A stretch of DNA of 64,000 bases from Allobosea sp. (GCF_017308075.1 NZ_JAFKFX010000023.1:434001-498000); one strand, 5' to 3'. Counted from the first letter of the stretch, positions 44,524 to 53,334 are shown. The notes: generated by a model not told the origin, from the sequence alone. Numbers and translations are program-made.

Positions 44524-45429
44524 CTACAGTTCGAGGCCCTCGTCCCAATACGGCGTCGCGCCGTAGAGTTCAGCCAGGAAATCGACGAAGGCCCTGACCT
44601 TCTGCTCCATGTGGCGGCGGCTCGGATAGACCGCGTAGACGGCGACGCGCTTGCCGACCGAATAGGCCGGCAGAACCCTGGTCAACGAGCCTGATTTCAG
44701 CTCCGGCCCGACATCCCAGGTCGAGCGCAGGGCGATGCCGACGCCGGCGAGCAGCGCCTCGCGCACGACCTCGCTGGAATTGGTGCGCAACTGCCCGGTG
44801 ACGCGCACCGTGACCGGCCCTTCCGGCCCGTCGAGCCGCCATTGATCGGCATTATGGGCGATCAGCGTATGGCTCTGGAGGTCCTCGATCGTCGCCGGAC
44901 GGCCATGGGCGGAGAGATAGGCCGGCGTCGCGCAGAGGATGCGGTGGTTCGGCGCCAGCCGCTTCGCGACCAGGCTGGAATCGCCGAGATCGGCGATCCG
45001 CACCGCGAGGTCGAAGCCCTCGCCGATGATGTCGACGAAGGCATCGGTCAGGATCAGGTCGACATTGACCATCGGATTGGCGTCGAGGAAGGGCTTGAGA
45101 TGCGGCGCGACATGCAGCCGCCCGAACGAGGTCGGCGCCGAGACGCGCAATGTGCCGCGCGCCTGGCCGACACCGCTCGCCACCCAGGCTTCCGCCTCCT
45201 CGATCGAGCCGAGGATCGCGACGACCCGCTCATAGAAGCCCTGGCCGGCCTCGGTCAGCGAGAGTTGCCGCGTGGTCCGCTGCAGCAGGCGCACGCCGAG
45301 CCGCTCCTCGAGCCGGCGGATCCGCTTCGAGATCACCGCCGGCGACAGGCTGAGCTCGCGCCCGGCCGCCGACATGCTCTTGGCGGTGACGACGTGGGCG
45401 AAAACGTCGAGGTCGCCGAACCGATCCAC
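44524..45429 (-). CDS. LysR-family transcriptional regulator
   Basis: A 301-residue regulator. The helix-turn-helix is at residues about 1-60 (DLDVFAHVVTAKSMSAAGRELSLSPAVISKRIRRLEERLG) and the effector-binding domain follows (RVSAPTSFGRLHVAPHLKPFL). I take GTG 45427-45429 (MDRFGDLDVFA) because GGAGG lies directly upstream and this is the usual N-terminus. An ATG 13 codons further up is possible. It is divergent from glcD across about 160 bp, so it may regulate the glc genes, although E. coli uses the GntR-type GlcC for this. Confidence 0.93.
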   Translation of the reverse strand: MDRFGDLDVFAHVVTAKSMSAAGRELSLSPAVISKRIRRLEERLGVRLLQRTTRQLSLTEAGQGFYERVVAILGSIEEAEAWVASGVGQARGTLRVSAPTSFGRLHVAPHLKPFLDANPMVNVDLILTDAFVDIIGEGFDLAVRIADLGDSSLVAKRLAPNHRILCATPAYLSAHGRPATIEDLQSHTLIAHNADQWRLDGPEGPVTVRVTGQLRTNSSEVVREALLAGVGIALRSTWDVGPELKSGSLTRVLPAYSVGKRVAVYAVYPSRRHMEQKVRAFVDFLAELYGATPYWDEGLEL

Positions 45430-45443
45430 ACAGCCTCCATTTT

Positions 45444-45456
45444 TTCCATTTCGGAA
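45444..45456. promoter_or_regulatory. Putative LysR box between lysR and glcD
   Basis: TTCC-N5-GGAA, part of the longer palindrome TTTCCATTTCGGAAA, is a T-N11-A type site just upstream of the LysR start codon and about 140 bp from glcD. The assignment rests on symmetry and position only. Confidence 0.4.
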
Positions 45457-45593
45457 ATAATCATGCACGTTACTCTCGCTGCAACAACCCGAGAATTGTT
45501 CTAGAGTCGCAAGGTCGGCTCAGCCCGCACCCTTCGAGGCGCCGATCTGCGGCGCCTCGAGATGGGGTTGGAGAGGACGAAGAAGGATCGACC

Positions 45594-47030
45594 ATGAGTG
45601 CCATCGCTTTTCCGGCGCCGGATGCCGATATCCTCGCTCGCCGCGAGCAGATTCTCGCCGGTCTCGCCCGGCTCGTCGCGCCCGAGGCCCTGATCACCAC
45701 CGAGGATGAGCGCCGGCCCTATGAAACCGACGCGCTGACCGCCTATCGCCGCATGCCGCTCGCCGTTGTGCTGCCCTCGACCACTCAGGAGGTTGCCGCC
45801 GTGCTGCGCTATTGCGGCGAGCAGGGCGTGCCGGTCGTGCCGCGCGGCGCCGGAACCTCGCTCGCCGGCGGCGCCATCCCGCAGGAGGACGCGGTGGTGA
45901 TCGGCGTCTCCAAGATGAACCGCATTCTCGAGATCGACTACGCCAACCGCGTCGCCAAGGTGCAGGCCGGCGTCACTAATCTCGCCGTCACCGGCGCGGT
46001 CTCGGCCGATGGCTTCTTCTACGCGCCCGACCCGTCCTCGCAGCTCGCCTGCTCGATCGGTGGCAATATCGGCATGAATTCCGGCGGGGCGCATTGCCTG
46101 AAATACGGCGTCACCACCAACAATGTGCTCGGCGTCACGTTAGTGATGCTGGACGGCAGTATCGTCGAAATCGGCGGCGCCCATCTCGATGCGCCGGGGC
46201 TCGACCTGCTCGGCCTGATCATCGGCTCCGAGGGGCAGCTCGGCATCGTCACCGAGGCGACGGTGCGCATCCTGCGCTCGGCCGAGGGCGCCCGCCCGGT
46301 GCTCTTCGGCTTCCCGAGCAGCGAGGAGGCGGGCGCGGCGGTTGCCGCCATCATCGGCGCCGGCATCATCCCGGTCGCGATGGAATTCATGGACAAGCCG
46401 GCGATCGAGATCTGCGAGGCCTTCGCCAAGGCCGGCTATCCGATGGATGTCGAGGCGCTGCTGATCATCGAGGTCGAGGGCTCGGAGGCCGAGATGGACG
46501 CCCAGCTCGCCCGTATCGTCGCCATCGCCAGGGAGCACGGCGTCAAGACGGTCAAGGAGAGCAAGTCGGCGATGGAGACGGCGGCGATCTGGAAGGGCCG
46601 CAAATCGGCCTTCGGCGCCACCGGGCGGATCGCCGACTATATCTGCATGGACGGCACCATCCCGACTGGGCAATTGCCCTTCGTGTTGCGCCGCATGGAC
46701 GAGATCATCAAGGGTTACGGCCTGCGCGTCGCCAACGTCTTCCATGCCGGCGACGGCAATCTCCACCCGCTGATCCTCTACAACTGCAACGACCCGGTCG
46801 AGGCGCAGAAGGCCGAGGATGCCGGCAACGACATCCTCAAGCTCTGCGTCGAGGTCGGCGGCTGCCTGACCGGCGAGCATGGCGTCGGCATCGAGAAGCG
46901 CGACCTGATGACCGTCCAGTTCAACGAGGTGGACCTGCATCAGCAGCAGCGGGTAAGGGCGGTGTTCGACCCGCGCTGGCTGCTCAACCCGGCCAAGGTT
47001 TTTCCGCTCGAAGGTCGGATCGCCGCGTGA
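45594..47030 (+). CDS. glcD: Glycolate oxidase, FAD-linked subunit GlcD
   Basis: A 478-residue flavoprotein that oxidises glycolate to glyoxylate in complex with GlcE and GlcF at the inner membrane. The FAD-binding domain has VPRGAGTSLAGGAIPQ near residue 83 and SIGGNIGMNSGGAHCLKYGVTTNNVLGV near 155. The C-terminal domain has NVFHAGDGNLHPLILYN and GCLTGEHGVGIEKRDL, the conserved His/Glu pocket. It is the first gene of glcDEF. The next glc gene is displaced by the inserted GIY-YIG element. Confidence 0.95.
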   Translation: MSAIAFPAPDADILARREQILAGLARLVAPEALITTEDERRPYETDALTAYRRMPLAVVLPSTTQEVAAVLRYCGEQGVPVVPRGAGTSLAGGAIPQEDAVVIGVSKMNRILEIDYANRVAKVQAGVTNLAVTGAVSADGFFYAPDPSSQLACSIGGNIGMNSGGAHCLKYGVTTNNVLGVTLVMLDGSIVEIGGAHLDAPGLDLLGLIIGSEGQLGIVTEATVRILRSAEGARPVLFGFPSSEEAGAAVAAIIGAGIIPVAMEFMDKPAIEICEAFAKAGYPMDVEALLIIEVEGSEAEMDAQLARIVAIAREHGVKTVKESKSAMETAAIWKGRKSAFGATGRIADYICMDGTIPTGQLPFVLRRMDEIIKGYGLRVANVFHAGDGNLHPLILYNCNDPVEAQKAEDAGNDILKLCVEVGGCLTGEHGVGIEKRDLMTVQFNEVDLHQQQRVRAVFDPRWLLNPAKVFPLEGRIAA

Positions 47031-47035
47031 GCTTT

Positions 47036-47088
47036 GTCATTCCGGGGCTCGCATAGCGAGAACCCGGAACCCACGACCGGGTGAGCGG
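47036..47088. repeat. Left arm of the GIY-YIG element
   Basis: A 53-bp hairpin arm: GTCATTCCGGGG, a small stem CTCGC/GCGAG, then ACCCGGAACCCACGACCGGG. GGGTGAG near the inner end can serve as the ribosome site of the nuclease gene, whose ATG follows immediately at 47089. Confidence 0.8.
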
Positions 47089-47373
47089 ATGGCGTATTTC
47101 GTCTACCTCATGGCTAGCAAACGAAGCGGTACGCTCTACCTGGGCATCACCAACGATCTGGCGAGACGTGCCTATGAGCACAAATCGAAACGGAACATCG
47201 GATTCACGAGCCGCTACGGGGTCGATGGGCTGGTCTGGTACGAGCAGTTCGAGGATGTCAGGGATGCGATCGACCGGGAGAAGGTCCTGAAGAAATGGCG
47301 CAGAGCCTGGAAGGTCAAGCTCATCGAAGACATGAATCCGGAATGGAAGGATTTCTATGAAGGGCTGTCCTGA
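47089..47373 (+). CDS. Small GIY-YIG nuclease (UPF0213/YhbQ-like)
   Basis: A 94-residue single-domain GIY-YIG nuclease. The two motif halves are FVYLMAS (Tyr6) and TLYLGITN (Tyr17, Gly19). The family's catalytic Arg corresponds to Arg26/27 in LARRAYEHK and the metal-binding Glu to Glu64 in DREKVLKKW. The tail KKWRRAWKVKLIE is basic. It has no extra DNA-binding domain, unlike UvrC or homing enzymes. It lies in-strand with glcD and glcE but its ATG begins exactly at the inner edge of a terminal repeat, so it belongs to the repeat element, not to glycolate metabolism. The active site appears intact. Confidence 0.93.
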   Translation: MAYFVYLMASKRSGTLYLGITNDLARRAYEHKSKRNIGFTSRYGVDGLVWYEQFEDVRDAIDREKVLKKWRRAWKVKLIEDMNPEWKDFYEGLS

Positions 47374-47381
47374 CCGACGAT

Positions 47382-47430
47382 ACCCAGTCGTGGGTTCCGG
47401 GTGCTTCGCGAAGCGAAGCCCCGGAATGAC
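47382..47430. repeat. Right arm of the GIY-YIG element
   Basis: A 49-bp inverted counterpart of the left arm: ACCCAGTCGTGGGTTCCGGG, a stem CTTCGC/GCGAAG, then GCCCCGGAATGAC. It begins 8 bp after the nuclease stop codon. Confidence 0.8.
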
Positions 47431-47445
47431 AGCGGTGGGCGCGTG

Positions 47446-48630
47446 ATGCTCCACACTCCCACCACCGAGGCACAGGCCTGCGCCGTCGTCGCCTCGATCG
47501 TCGAGGCGCGCATCCCACTCGCCATCCGCGGTGGCGGCACGCGCTCCGGCCTGGGGCGGCCGGACAACGCCGTCAGCACGCTTTCCAGCGCCGGGCTCTC
47601 CGGCATCACCCTCTATGAACCCGCCGAAATGGTGATCGGGGCCAAATCCGGCACGCCGCTGAAGCTGATCGAGCAGACTCTGGCAGAGCGCGGCCAGATG
47701 CTGCCTTTCGAGCCGATGGACCATCGCGCCTTGCTGGGCAGCGAGGGAGAGCCGACGATCGGCGCGATCGCGGCCGGCAACATCTCCGGCTCGCGCCGGA
47801 TCAATGCCGGCGCCGCTCGTGACTCGCTGATCGGCATCAGGCTGATCAATGGCCGCGGCGAGCTGGTGAAGTCCGGTGGGCGGGTGATGAAGAACGTCAC
47901 CGGTCTCGATCTGGTGAAGCTCGTCGCCGGCAGCTTCGGCACGCTCGGTTTCCTGACCGAGGTGACTTTCCGCGTCCTGCCGCGGCCGGAGCGCGTCGTC
48001 ACGCTGATCTGGGAGGGCCTTTCCGACGAGGCGGCGGTTGCGCTGCTCTCCGCGGCGCTCGGCTCGCCCTTCGAGCCGATGGCCGCGGCGCATCTGCCGG
48101 CCGGGATCGGCGCCGAGGATGCGCGCACCCTGATCAGGCTGGAGAATTTCTCCGCCTCGATCGGCTATCGCGCCGCCGAGCTCGCGCGCCTGCTCAAGTC
48201 CCATGGCCGGCCCGAGCTGATCGAAGGGCGCGGCTCGGACGCGCTCTGGCGCGAGGTCCGCGACGCCGCTTTCTTCGCTGGCAGCGACGAGGCCGTCTGG
48301 CGGCTGTCACTGGCTCCGAGCAATGGCCCAAGGGCGACCGCCGCCATCGCCCGCGCCATTCCACAGGCGCGCTGGTTCTACGATTGGGGCGGCGGGTTGG
48401 TCTGGCTTGCGGTTCCGGCGGCGGGCGATGCCGGCGCCGCCGCGATCCGCGCCGCGACGAAGCCGCTCGGCGGCCATGCCACGCTGGTGCGGGCGCCCGA
48501 TGCGGTGCGCGCCGTCGTGCCGGTCTTCGAACCGCTCGCCGAACCGCTGATGCGGGTGACGGCGGGCATCAAGAAGAGCTTCGATCCGGAGGGCGTGTTC
48601 GAGCCCGGCCGGATGTATGCGGGGATTTGA
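47446..48630 (+). CDS. glcE: Glycolate oxidase, FAD-binding subunit GlcE
   Basis: A 394-residue partner of GlcD with a second PCMH-type FAD domain. IRGGGTRSGLGRP near residue 25 and GAIAAGNISGSRRINAGAARDSLIG near 105 are GlcE hallmarks. The C-terminal domain is shorter than in GlcD and ends KKSFDPEGVFEPGRMYAGI. The start is either the ATG at 47446 or an overlapping GTG three bases earlier. It begins only 15 bp after the end of the GIY-YIG element, so its original leader sequence was replaced or disturbed. Confidence 0.94.
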   Translation: MLHTPTTEAQACAVVASIVEARIPLAIRGGGTRSGLGRPDNAVSTLSSAGLSGITLYEPAEMVIGAKSGTPLKLIEQTLAERGQMLPFEPMDHRALLGSEGEPTIGAIAAGNISGSRRINAGAARDSLIGIRLINGRGELVKSGGRVMKNVTGLDLVKLVAGSFGTLGFLTEVTFRVLPRPERVVTLIWEGLSDEAAVALLSAALGSPFEPMAAAHLPAGIGAEDARTLIRLENFSASIGYRAAELARLLKSHGRPELIEGRGSDALWREVRDAAFFAGSDEAVWRLSLAPSNGPRATAAIARAIPQARWFYDWGGGLVWLAVPAAGDAGAAAIRAATKPLGGHATLVRAPDAVRAVVPVFEPLAEPLMRVTAGIKKSFDPEGVFEPGRMYAGI

Positions 48631-48640
48631 CCGTCGTTTC

Positions 48641-48730
48641 CGTCATGCTCGGCCTTGTGCCGAGCATCCACGTCTTGCGGCGCGGATCGAAGGAAAGACG
48701 TGGATGGTCGGGACAGGCTCGACCATGACG
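48641..48730. repeat. Two-armed palindromic repeat, family 2, copy 2
   Basis: A 90-bp element between glcE and glcF, ends CGTCATGCTCG and CGACCATGACG. The GCTCG arm comes first, as in copy 1. It would form hairpins in the glc transcript. Confidence 0.85.
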
Positions 48731-48753
48731 TACAGGGCGACACGGACGAGATC

Positions 48754-50124
48754 ATGCAGACCAAATTTACCCCCGAGCATCTCGCCTCCGATCCGCGCCT
48801 GCAGGCCTCGGAGAAGATCCTGCGCAGCTGCGTGCATTGCGGTTTCTGCACCGCGACCTGCCCGACCTACCTCTTGCTCGGCGACGAGCTCGATTCGCCG
48901 CGCGGGCGCATCTACCAGATCAAGGACATGCTCGAGAACGAGCGGCCGGCGACGGCGGAGGTGGTCAAGCATATCGACCGCTGCCTTTCCTGCCTGTCCT
49001 GCATGACGACCTGCCCCTCGGGCGTGCACTACATGCACCTCGTCGACCATGCCCGTGCCCATATCGAGGAAACCTATCAGCGCCCCTGGCATGACCGGGC
49101 GCTCAGGCGCCTGCTGGCGGCGATCCTGCCCTATCCCGGCCGCTTCCGCCTCGCCATGCTCGCCGCCCGGCTCGGCAAGCCCTTTGCCGGGGCGCTCGGC
49201 GCGCTGCCGCATCTCGGCGCCTCGCTGAAGGCGATGCTGGCGCTGGCGCCCTGGAGCCTGCCGAGCCGCTCGGCGATGGAAGGCCCGCAAAGCTTCCCGG
49301 CCAATGGCGAGCGCAAGCGGCGCGTCGCCATCCTCTCCGGCTGTGCCCAGCCGGTGCTCGACCCCGGCATCAACGAGGCGACGATCCGCCTGCTGACCCG
49401 CCATGGCGTCGAGGTCGTGCTGCCGAAGGGAGAGGGCTGCTGCGGAGCGCTTGTCCACCATATGGGCCGCGAGCATGACGCGCTCGCCTTCGCCCGCGCC
49501 AATATCGACGCCTGGACGGCCGAGATCGACGGCGAGGGGCTCGACGCCATCCTGATCACCGCCTCGGGCTGCGGCACGACGATCAAGGACTACGGCTTCA
49601 TGTTCCGGAACGAACCAGCCTATGCCGAGAAGGCGGCCAAGGTTTCGGCCCTGGCCAAGGACGTCACCGAATTCGTCGAGACGCTGGAGATCGCGCCGGT
49701 GCGCGGCTTCGACCTCACGGTCGCCTATCACTCCGCCTGCTCGATGCAGCACGGCCAGCAGCTCAAGGACGGGCCGAAGCGCCTGCTTTCGCGCGCCGGC
49801 TTCAGGGTCAAGGAAGTGCCGGAGGGCCATATCTGCTGCGGCTCGGCCGGCGTCTACAACATCCTCCAGCCGGAGATCGCCGGACAATTGCGCGAGCGCA
49901 AGATCGGCAATATCGGCCGCACCCGGCCCGATCTCGTCGCCACCGGCAATATCGGCTGCATGACCCAGCTGGCCAAGGGCTTCGCCGACAAGGGCGCGAC
50001 GACGCCGGTCGTGCACACCGCCGAGCTGCTCGACTGGGCGACCGGCGGACCGGTGCCAGCTAAGCTGGCGCAGGCCGGGATCGGAGAGGCGCCGGCGGCG
50101 GAGGCCCTGGTCGCGGCGGAGTGA
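48754..50124 (+). CDS. glcF: Glycolate oxidase, iron-sulfur subunit GlcF
   Basis: A 456-residue electron-transfer subunit. Two 4Fe-4S ferredoxin motifs are at the N-terminus: CVHCGFCTATCP near residue 27 and CLSCLSCMTTCP near 77. Two CCG-type cysteine-rich domains follow (GEGCCGALVHHMG near 230 and GHICCGSAGVYN near 365). It passes electrons from the GlcD/GlcE flavins to the quinone pool. The ATG at 48754 is chosen because residues further up lie in the palindromic repeat. Confidence 0.95.
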   Translation: MQTKFTPEHLASDPRLQASEKILRSCVHCGFCTATCPTYLLLGDELDSPRGRIYQIKDMLENERPATAEVVKHIDRCLSCLSCMTTCPSGVHYMHLVDHARAHIEETYQRPWHDRALRRLLAAILPYPGRFRLAMLAARLGKPFAGALGALPHLGASLKAMLALAPWSLPSRSAMEGPQSFPANGERKRRVAILSGCAQPVLDPGINEATIRLLTRHGVEVVLPKGEGCCGALVHHMGREHDALAFARANIDAWTAEIDGEGLDAILITASGCGTTIKDYGFMFRNEPAYAEKAAKVSALAKDVTEFVETLEIAPVRGFDLTVAYHSACSMQHGQQLKDGPKRLLSRAGFRVKEVPEGHICCGSAGVYNILQPEIAGQLRERKIGNIGRTRPDLVATGNIGCMTQLAKGFADKGATTPVVHTAELLDWATGGPVPAKLAQAGIGEAPAAEALVAAE

Positions 50125-50139
50125 GTTCGCCGTCTCCCC

Positions 50140-50270
50140 GTCATTCCGGAGCCTGCCGCAGGCAGGAATCCGGAACCCACGACCGGGTGAGACGTTTCGA
50201 GCCCGGCTTGACGAAAGGTGTGCCCAATCGTGGGTTCCGGGTTCGCTGCTTTGCTGCGCCCCGGAATGAC
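50140..50270. mobile_element. Nuclease-free copy of the GIY-YIG element (REPIN-like)
   Basis: A 131-bp inverted pair with ends GTCATTCCGG and CCGGAATGAC. The inner parts ACCCACGACCGGGTGAG and CAATCGTGGGTTCCGGGT match the arms at 47036-47088 and 47382-47430. A spacer of about 30 bp replaces the nuclease gene. It lies between glcF and hisS. Confidence 0.75.
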
Positions 50271-50371
50271 AACCTTCGCGTGGTGGCCGCGAAGGCTTGC
50301 CCCCGGCGCCCTCACGGTCTAACCCGCCAGTCAACCATCAGTTGATTGCGCCATTTTCGAGTTCCGCAGCC

Positions 50372-52006
50372 ATGTCCGCTGACAAGACCGCCTCCAGCAA
50401 GCTGAAAGCCCGCCAGCCGCGTGGTTTCGTCGACCGTGGCCCGGCCGATGTCGCCGCCACCGAGCGCATGCTGTCCGTCATCCGCGAGAGCTTCTCGCTC
50501 TATGGCTTCGATCCTGTCGAAACGCCCTTCGTCGAATATACCGATGCGCTCGGCAAGTTCCTGCCGGATCAGGACCGGCCGAACGAGGGCGTCTTCTCCT
50601 TCCAGGACGATGACGAGCAGTGGCTCTCGCTGCGCTATGATCTGACGGCGCCGCTCGCCCGCTATGTCGCCGAGAATTTCGACGCGCTGCCAAAACCTTA
50701 TCGCAGCTATCGCGCCGGCTATGTCTTCCGCAACGAGAAGCCGGGGCCGGGACGCTTCCGCCAGTTCATGCAGTTCGACGCCGACATCGTCGGCTCCGGC
50801 ACGGTCGCGGCCGATGCCGAGATCTGCATGCTCGCCGCCGACACGATGGAGCGGCTCGGCATTAAGCGCGGCGACTATGTCGTCAAGGTCAACAACCGCA
50901 AGGTGTTGGACGGGGTGATGGAGGCGATCGGCCTTGGCGGCGAGGAGAATGCCGGCCGCCGGCTTACCGTGCTGCGCGCCATCGACAAGCTCGACAAGTT
51001 TGGGCCGGAAGGCGTGCGCCTGCTACTCGGCGAGGGCCGCAAGGACGAGAGCGGTGATTTTACCAAGGGCGCAGGGCTGAACGATGAACAGGCCAGCCGT
51101 ATCCTTCTTTTGAGTGGGCAGATCGGCTTTCGCGAGAGCACACCGGATTTGGTTGAGGCGTCCAAGCGTAGAGGGGAACCGGCACCGGCGGGCGATTTCC
51201 CAGGCGAGGAGACCTGGCCGTCGGATGAGATGACTCTTTCGTTCGCGCGCGACGCTGTCGCCGGTTCAGCGAGAGGGTTGGAAGGTGTCGAAGAACTGGA
51301 GCAGATCGCGAAGCTACTTCGCGCTTCGGATTATGGCCCTGGTCGTGTCCGCATCGACCCCTCGGTCGTGCGCGGCCTCGAATACTATACCGGCCCGGTC
51401 TACGAGGTGGAGCTGACCTTCCCGGTGACCAATGAGGACGGTCAGGTCGTGCGCTTCGGCTCGGTCGCGGGTGGTGGGCGCTATGACGGTCTCGTCGGTC
51501 GCTTCCGGCCCGAGCCTGTGCCGGCGACCGGCTTCTCGATCGGCGTCTCCCGGCTCTATTCGGCGCTGAAGGCGGTGAAGTCGCCGATCGTCGACCAGAA
51601 GAACGAGCTGCCGCTGGTCGTCGTCACCGCCATGGACAACAAGTCGCCGGAGTTCATGCCGGCCTATCAGGCTTTTGTCTCGCAGCTCCGGCAGGCGAAG
51701 GATGCGGACGGCAAGCCGCTGCTGCGGGCCGATCTCTATCTCGGTGCTTCCGGCTTCAACGCCCAGATGAAATATGCCGACCGGCGCGGCGCCGTCTGCG
51801 CGGTGATCCAGGGTTCTTCGGAGCGCGAGGCCGGCACGGTCGTCATCAAGGACCTGATCCTCGGTGCCGAGCTCGCCGCCGCCGGCCGTGAGGTCAAGGA
51901 TTCCGCCGAGCACAAGGCCAGGCAGGCGGAAGCGCAGTTTTCCGTGCCGGCGGCCGAGCTGGTCGAAGGGGTGAGGAAGGTGCTCCTCCGTCATGCACGG
52001 GCTTGA
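50372..52006 (+). CDS. hisS: Histidyl-tRNA synthetase
   Basis: A 544-residue class II synthetase charging tRNA-His. Motif 1 region ([16 protein letters not shown]), motif 2 ([27 protein letters not shown]) and the His-binding loops ([15 protein letters not shown], then GGGRYDGL) are visible. An anticodon-binding domain forms the C-terminus. About 100 residues (226-324) form the insertion domain. This stretch has codon choices (CTT, TTG, AGT, AGA, CGT) unlike the rest of the gene. The ATG at 50372 follows GAGTTCCGCAGCC. Confidence 0.95.
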   Translation: MSADKTASSKLKARQPRGFVDRGPADVAATERMLSVIRESFSLYGFDPVETPFVEYTDALGKFLPDQDRPNEGVFSFQDDDEQWLSLRYDLTAPLARYVAENFDALPKPYRSYRAGYVFRNEKPGPGRFRQFMQFDADIVGSGTVAADAEICMLAADTMERLGIKRGDYVVKVNNRKVLDGVMEAIGLGGEENAGRRLTVLRAIDKLDKFGPEGVRLLLGEGRKDESGDFTKGAGLNDEQASRILLLSGQIGFRESTPDLVEASKRRGEPAPAGDFPGEETWPSDEMTLSFARDAVAGSARGLEGVEELEQIAKLLRASDYGPGRVRIDPSVVRGLEYYTGPVYEVELTFPVTNEDGQVVRFGSVAGGGRYDGLVGRFRPEPVPATGFSIGVSRLYSALKAVKSPIVDQKNELPLVVVTAMDNKSPEFMPAYQAFVSQLRQAKDADGKPLLRADLYLGASGFNAQMKYADRRGAVCAVIQGSSEREAGTVVIKDLILGAELAAAGREVKDSAEHKARQAEAQFSVPAAELVEGVRKVLLRHARA

Positions 52007-52024
52007 CCTGAGAGCGCGCCATTT

Positions 52025-52117
52025 CGTCATGGTCGGGCTTGTCCCGACCATCCACGTCTTCCTTGATCGAGGACGGTATTCAGGACGTGGATGCTCGCCA
52101 CAAGGGCGAGCATGACG
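52025..52117. repeat. Two-armed palindromic repeat, family 2, copy 3 (opposite orientation)
   Basis: A 93-bp element between hisS and hisZ. Here the GGTCGGG arm is first and the GCTCGCC arm last, so it is copy 1 in reverse complement with changes mostly confined to the centre. Confidence 0.85.
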
Positions 52118-52221
52118 GAGACGGATAGCAGGCGAAGCGATTCCCGCTAACCCAATTCCCTAAAAACCGTCGAAAATCCGGTTCGTCCCTGCTAGGACGG
52201 CGCCGCAACAGGACCAATGCC

Positions 52222-53334
52222 GTGACCGCGACCCGTGCCAGCATCGACACCGTGATCGCGCTGTTCGAGCGCGAGGGCTATGCCCGCGCCGAACCCGCGA
52301 TCCTGCAGCCTGCCGAGCCCTTCCTCGACCTGTCCGGCGAGGATATCCGCCGCCGCATCTTCCTGACGCAGGATCTCGACGGTCGCGAATGGTGCCTGCG
52401 GCCGGAATATACGATCCCCGTCGCGCTCGCCCATATCGCCGCCCGATCCACCGAGCCGGCCTCCTACGCCTATGCCGGCCCGGTCTTCCGGATGCGCTCC
52501 AACGAGCCTGGCGAGTTCGCCCAGGCCGGGATCGAATCCTTCGGCCGCGGGGACGTCGCCGCCGCCGATGCCGAGATCATGGCGCTCGCCGTTGAAGCCG
52601 TCGCGGCGCTCGGGCTCGCCCAGCCACGCCTGCTGATGGGGGATGTCGCTTTGCTCGCCGCTTTGCTCGACGGGCTTGGCGTGCCGCAGGCGGCTCGCCG
52701 CCGCCTGATGCGCGCCGTCGCCCAGGGCAAGGGCGCCGATGCCGTCTCGGCGCTCGACGCGCCGGCAGCCGCGACCGAAGCGACCCATGCCGGGCTGCTC
52801 AAGGCGCTGGAAGGGCAGGACCCCAAGGCTGCCCGGGCATTCGTCGAGGACGTGCTCTCGATCGCCGGCATCTCGACCGTCGGCGGCCGCTCGGCGGGTG
52901 ACATCGCCGAGCGTTTTCTGGCCCGTGCCGCCGAGCGCGACAACCCGGTCAGCGACGAGGCGAGGGCGCTGCTCGGCCGCGCGCTGGCGATCAGCGGGGA
53001 TCCCGACAGCGCCTCGGCCGCCTGGCGCAAGCTGGCGAGCGAGGCGGGGCTCGATCTCGCCGCGGCGCTCGACGTCTTCGACGAACGCACCGGTTTCCTG
53101 GCGGCGCGCGGCGTCGATGTCGGCAATATCGGCTTCTCGGCCGCCTTTGCCCGCAATCTCGACTATTATACCGGCTTCATCTTCGAGCTGCACGATCCGG
53201 CAAGGCCCGAGCTGAAGCCGATCGCCGGCGGCGGCCGCTATGACGGCGTGCTGCAGCGCCTCGGCGCGCCGGAGCCTGTCGCGGCGGTCGGCGCCTCGAT
53301 CTGGCTCGACCGGCTGGCGGGAGCGACGGCATGA
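52222..53334 (+). CDS. hisZ: ATP phosphoribosyltransferase regulatory subunit HisZ
   Basis: A 370-residue HisRS-like paralogue without tRNA-charging function. Class II core segments remain: [54 protein letters not shown] and GGGRYDGVL. The anticodon-binding domain is missing, as expected for HisZ. It forms a hetero-octamer with HisG and confers histidine feedback. The start is GTG with CAGGA upstream. Its stop overlaps the hisG start (ATGA), so the two subunits are translationally coupled. Confidence 0.94.
   Translation: MTATRASIDTVIALFEREGYARAEPAILQPAEPFLDLSGEDIRRRIFLTQDLDGREWCLRPEYTIPVALAHIAARSTEPASYAYAGPVFRMRSNEPGEFAQAGIESFGRGDVAAADAEIMALAVEAVAALGLAQPRLLMGDVALLAALLDGLGVPQAARRRLMRAVAQGKGADAVSALDAPAAATEATHAGLLKALEGQDPKAARAFVEDVLSIAGISTVGGRSAGDIAERFLARAAERDNPVSDEARALLGRALAISGDPDSASAAWRKLASEAGLDLAAALDVFDERTGFLAARGVDVGNIGFSAAFARNLDYYTGFIFELHDPARPELKPIAGGGRYDGVLQRLGAPEPVAAVGASIWLDRLAGATA

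Larger units (their letters stand above)
47036..47430. mobile_element. GIY-YIG nuclease element bounded by inverted hairpin repeats
   Basis: A 395-bp unit inserted between glcD and glcE, starting 6 bp after the glcD stop. Its ends are GTCATTCCGG (47036) and CCGGAATGAC (47430). The left arm is 47036-47088 and the right arm 47382-47430. Inverted, they share GTCGTGGGTTCCGGGT and each contains a small hairpin (CTCGC/GCGAG left, CTTCGC/GCGAAG right). The nuclease gene fills the space between the arms. A copy with the same arms but no gene is at 50140-50270. Mobility is an inference from this design. Confidence 0.7.

Noticed and set aside
47036-47430. GIY-YIG gene as a homing endonuclease inside an intron or intein
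   Set aside because: It lies between genes, not inside one, and there is no intron or intein splice structure around it. The repeat-bounded layout fits better.
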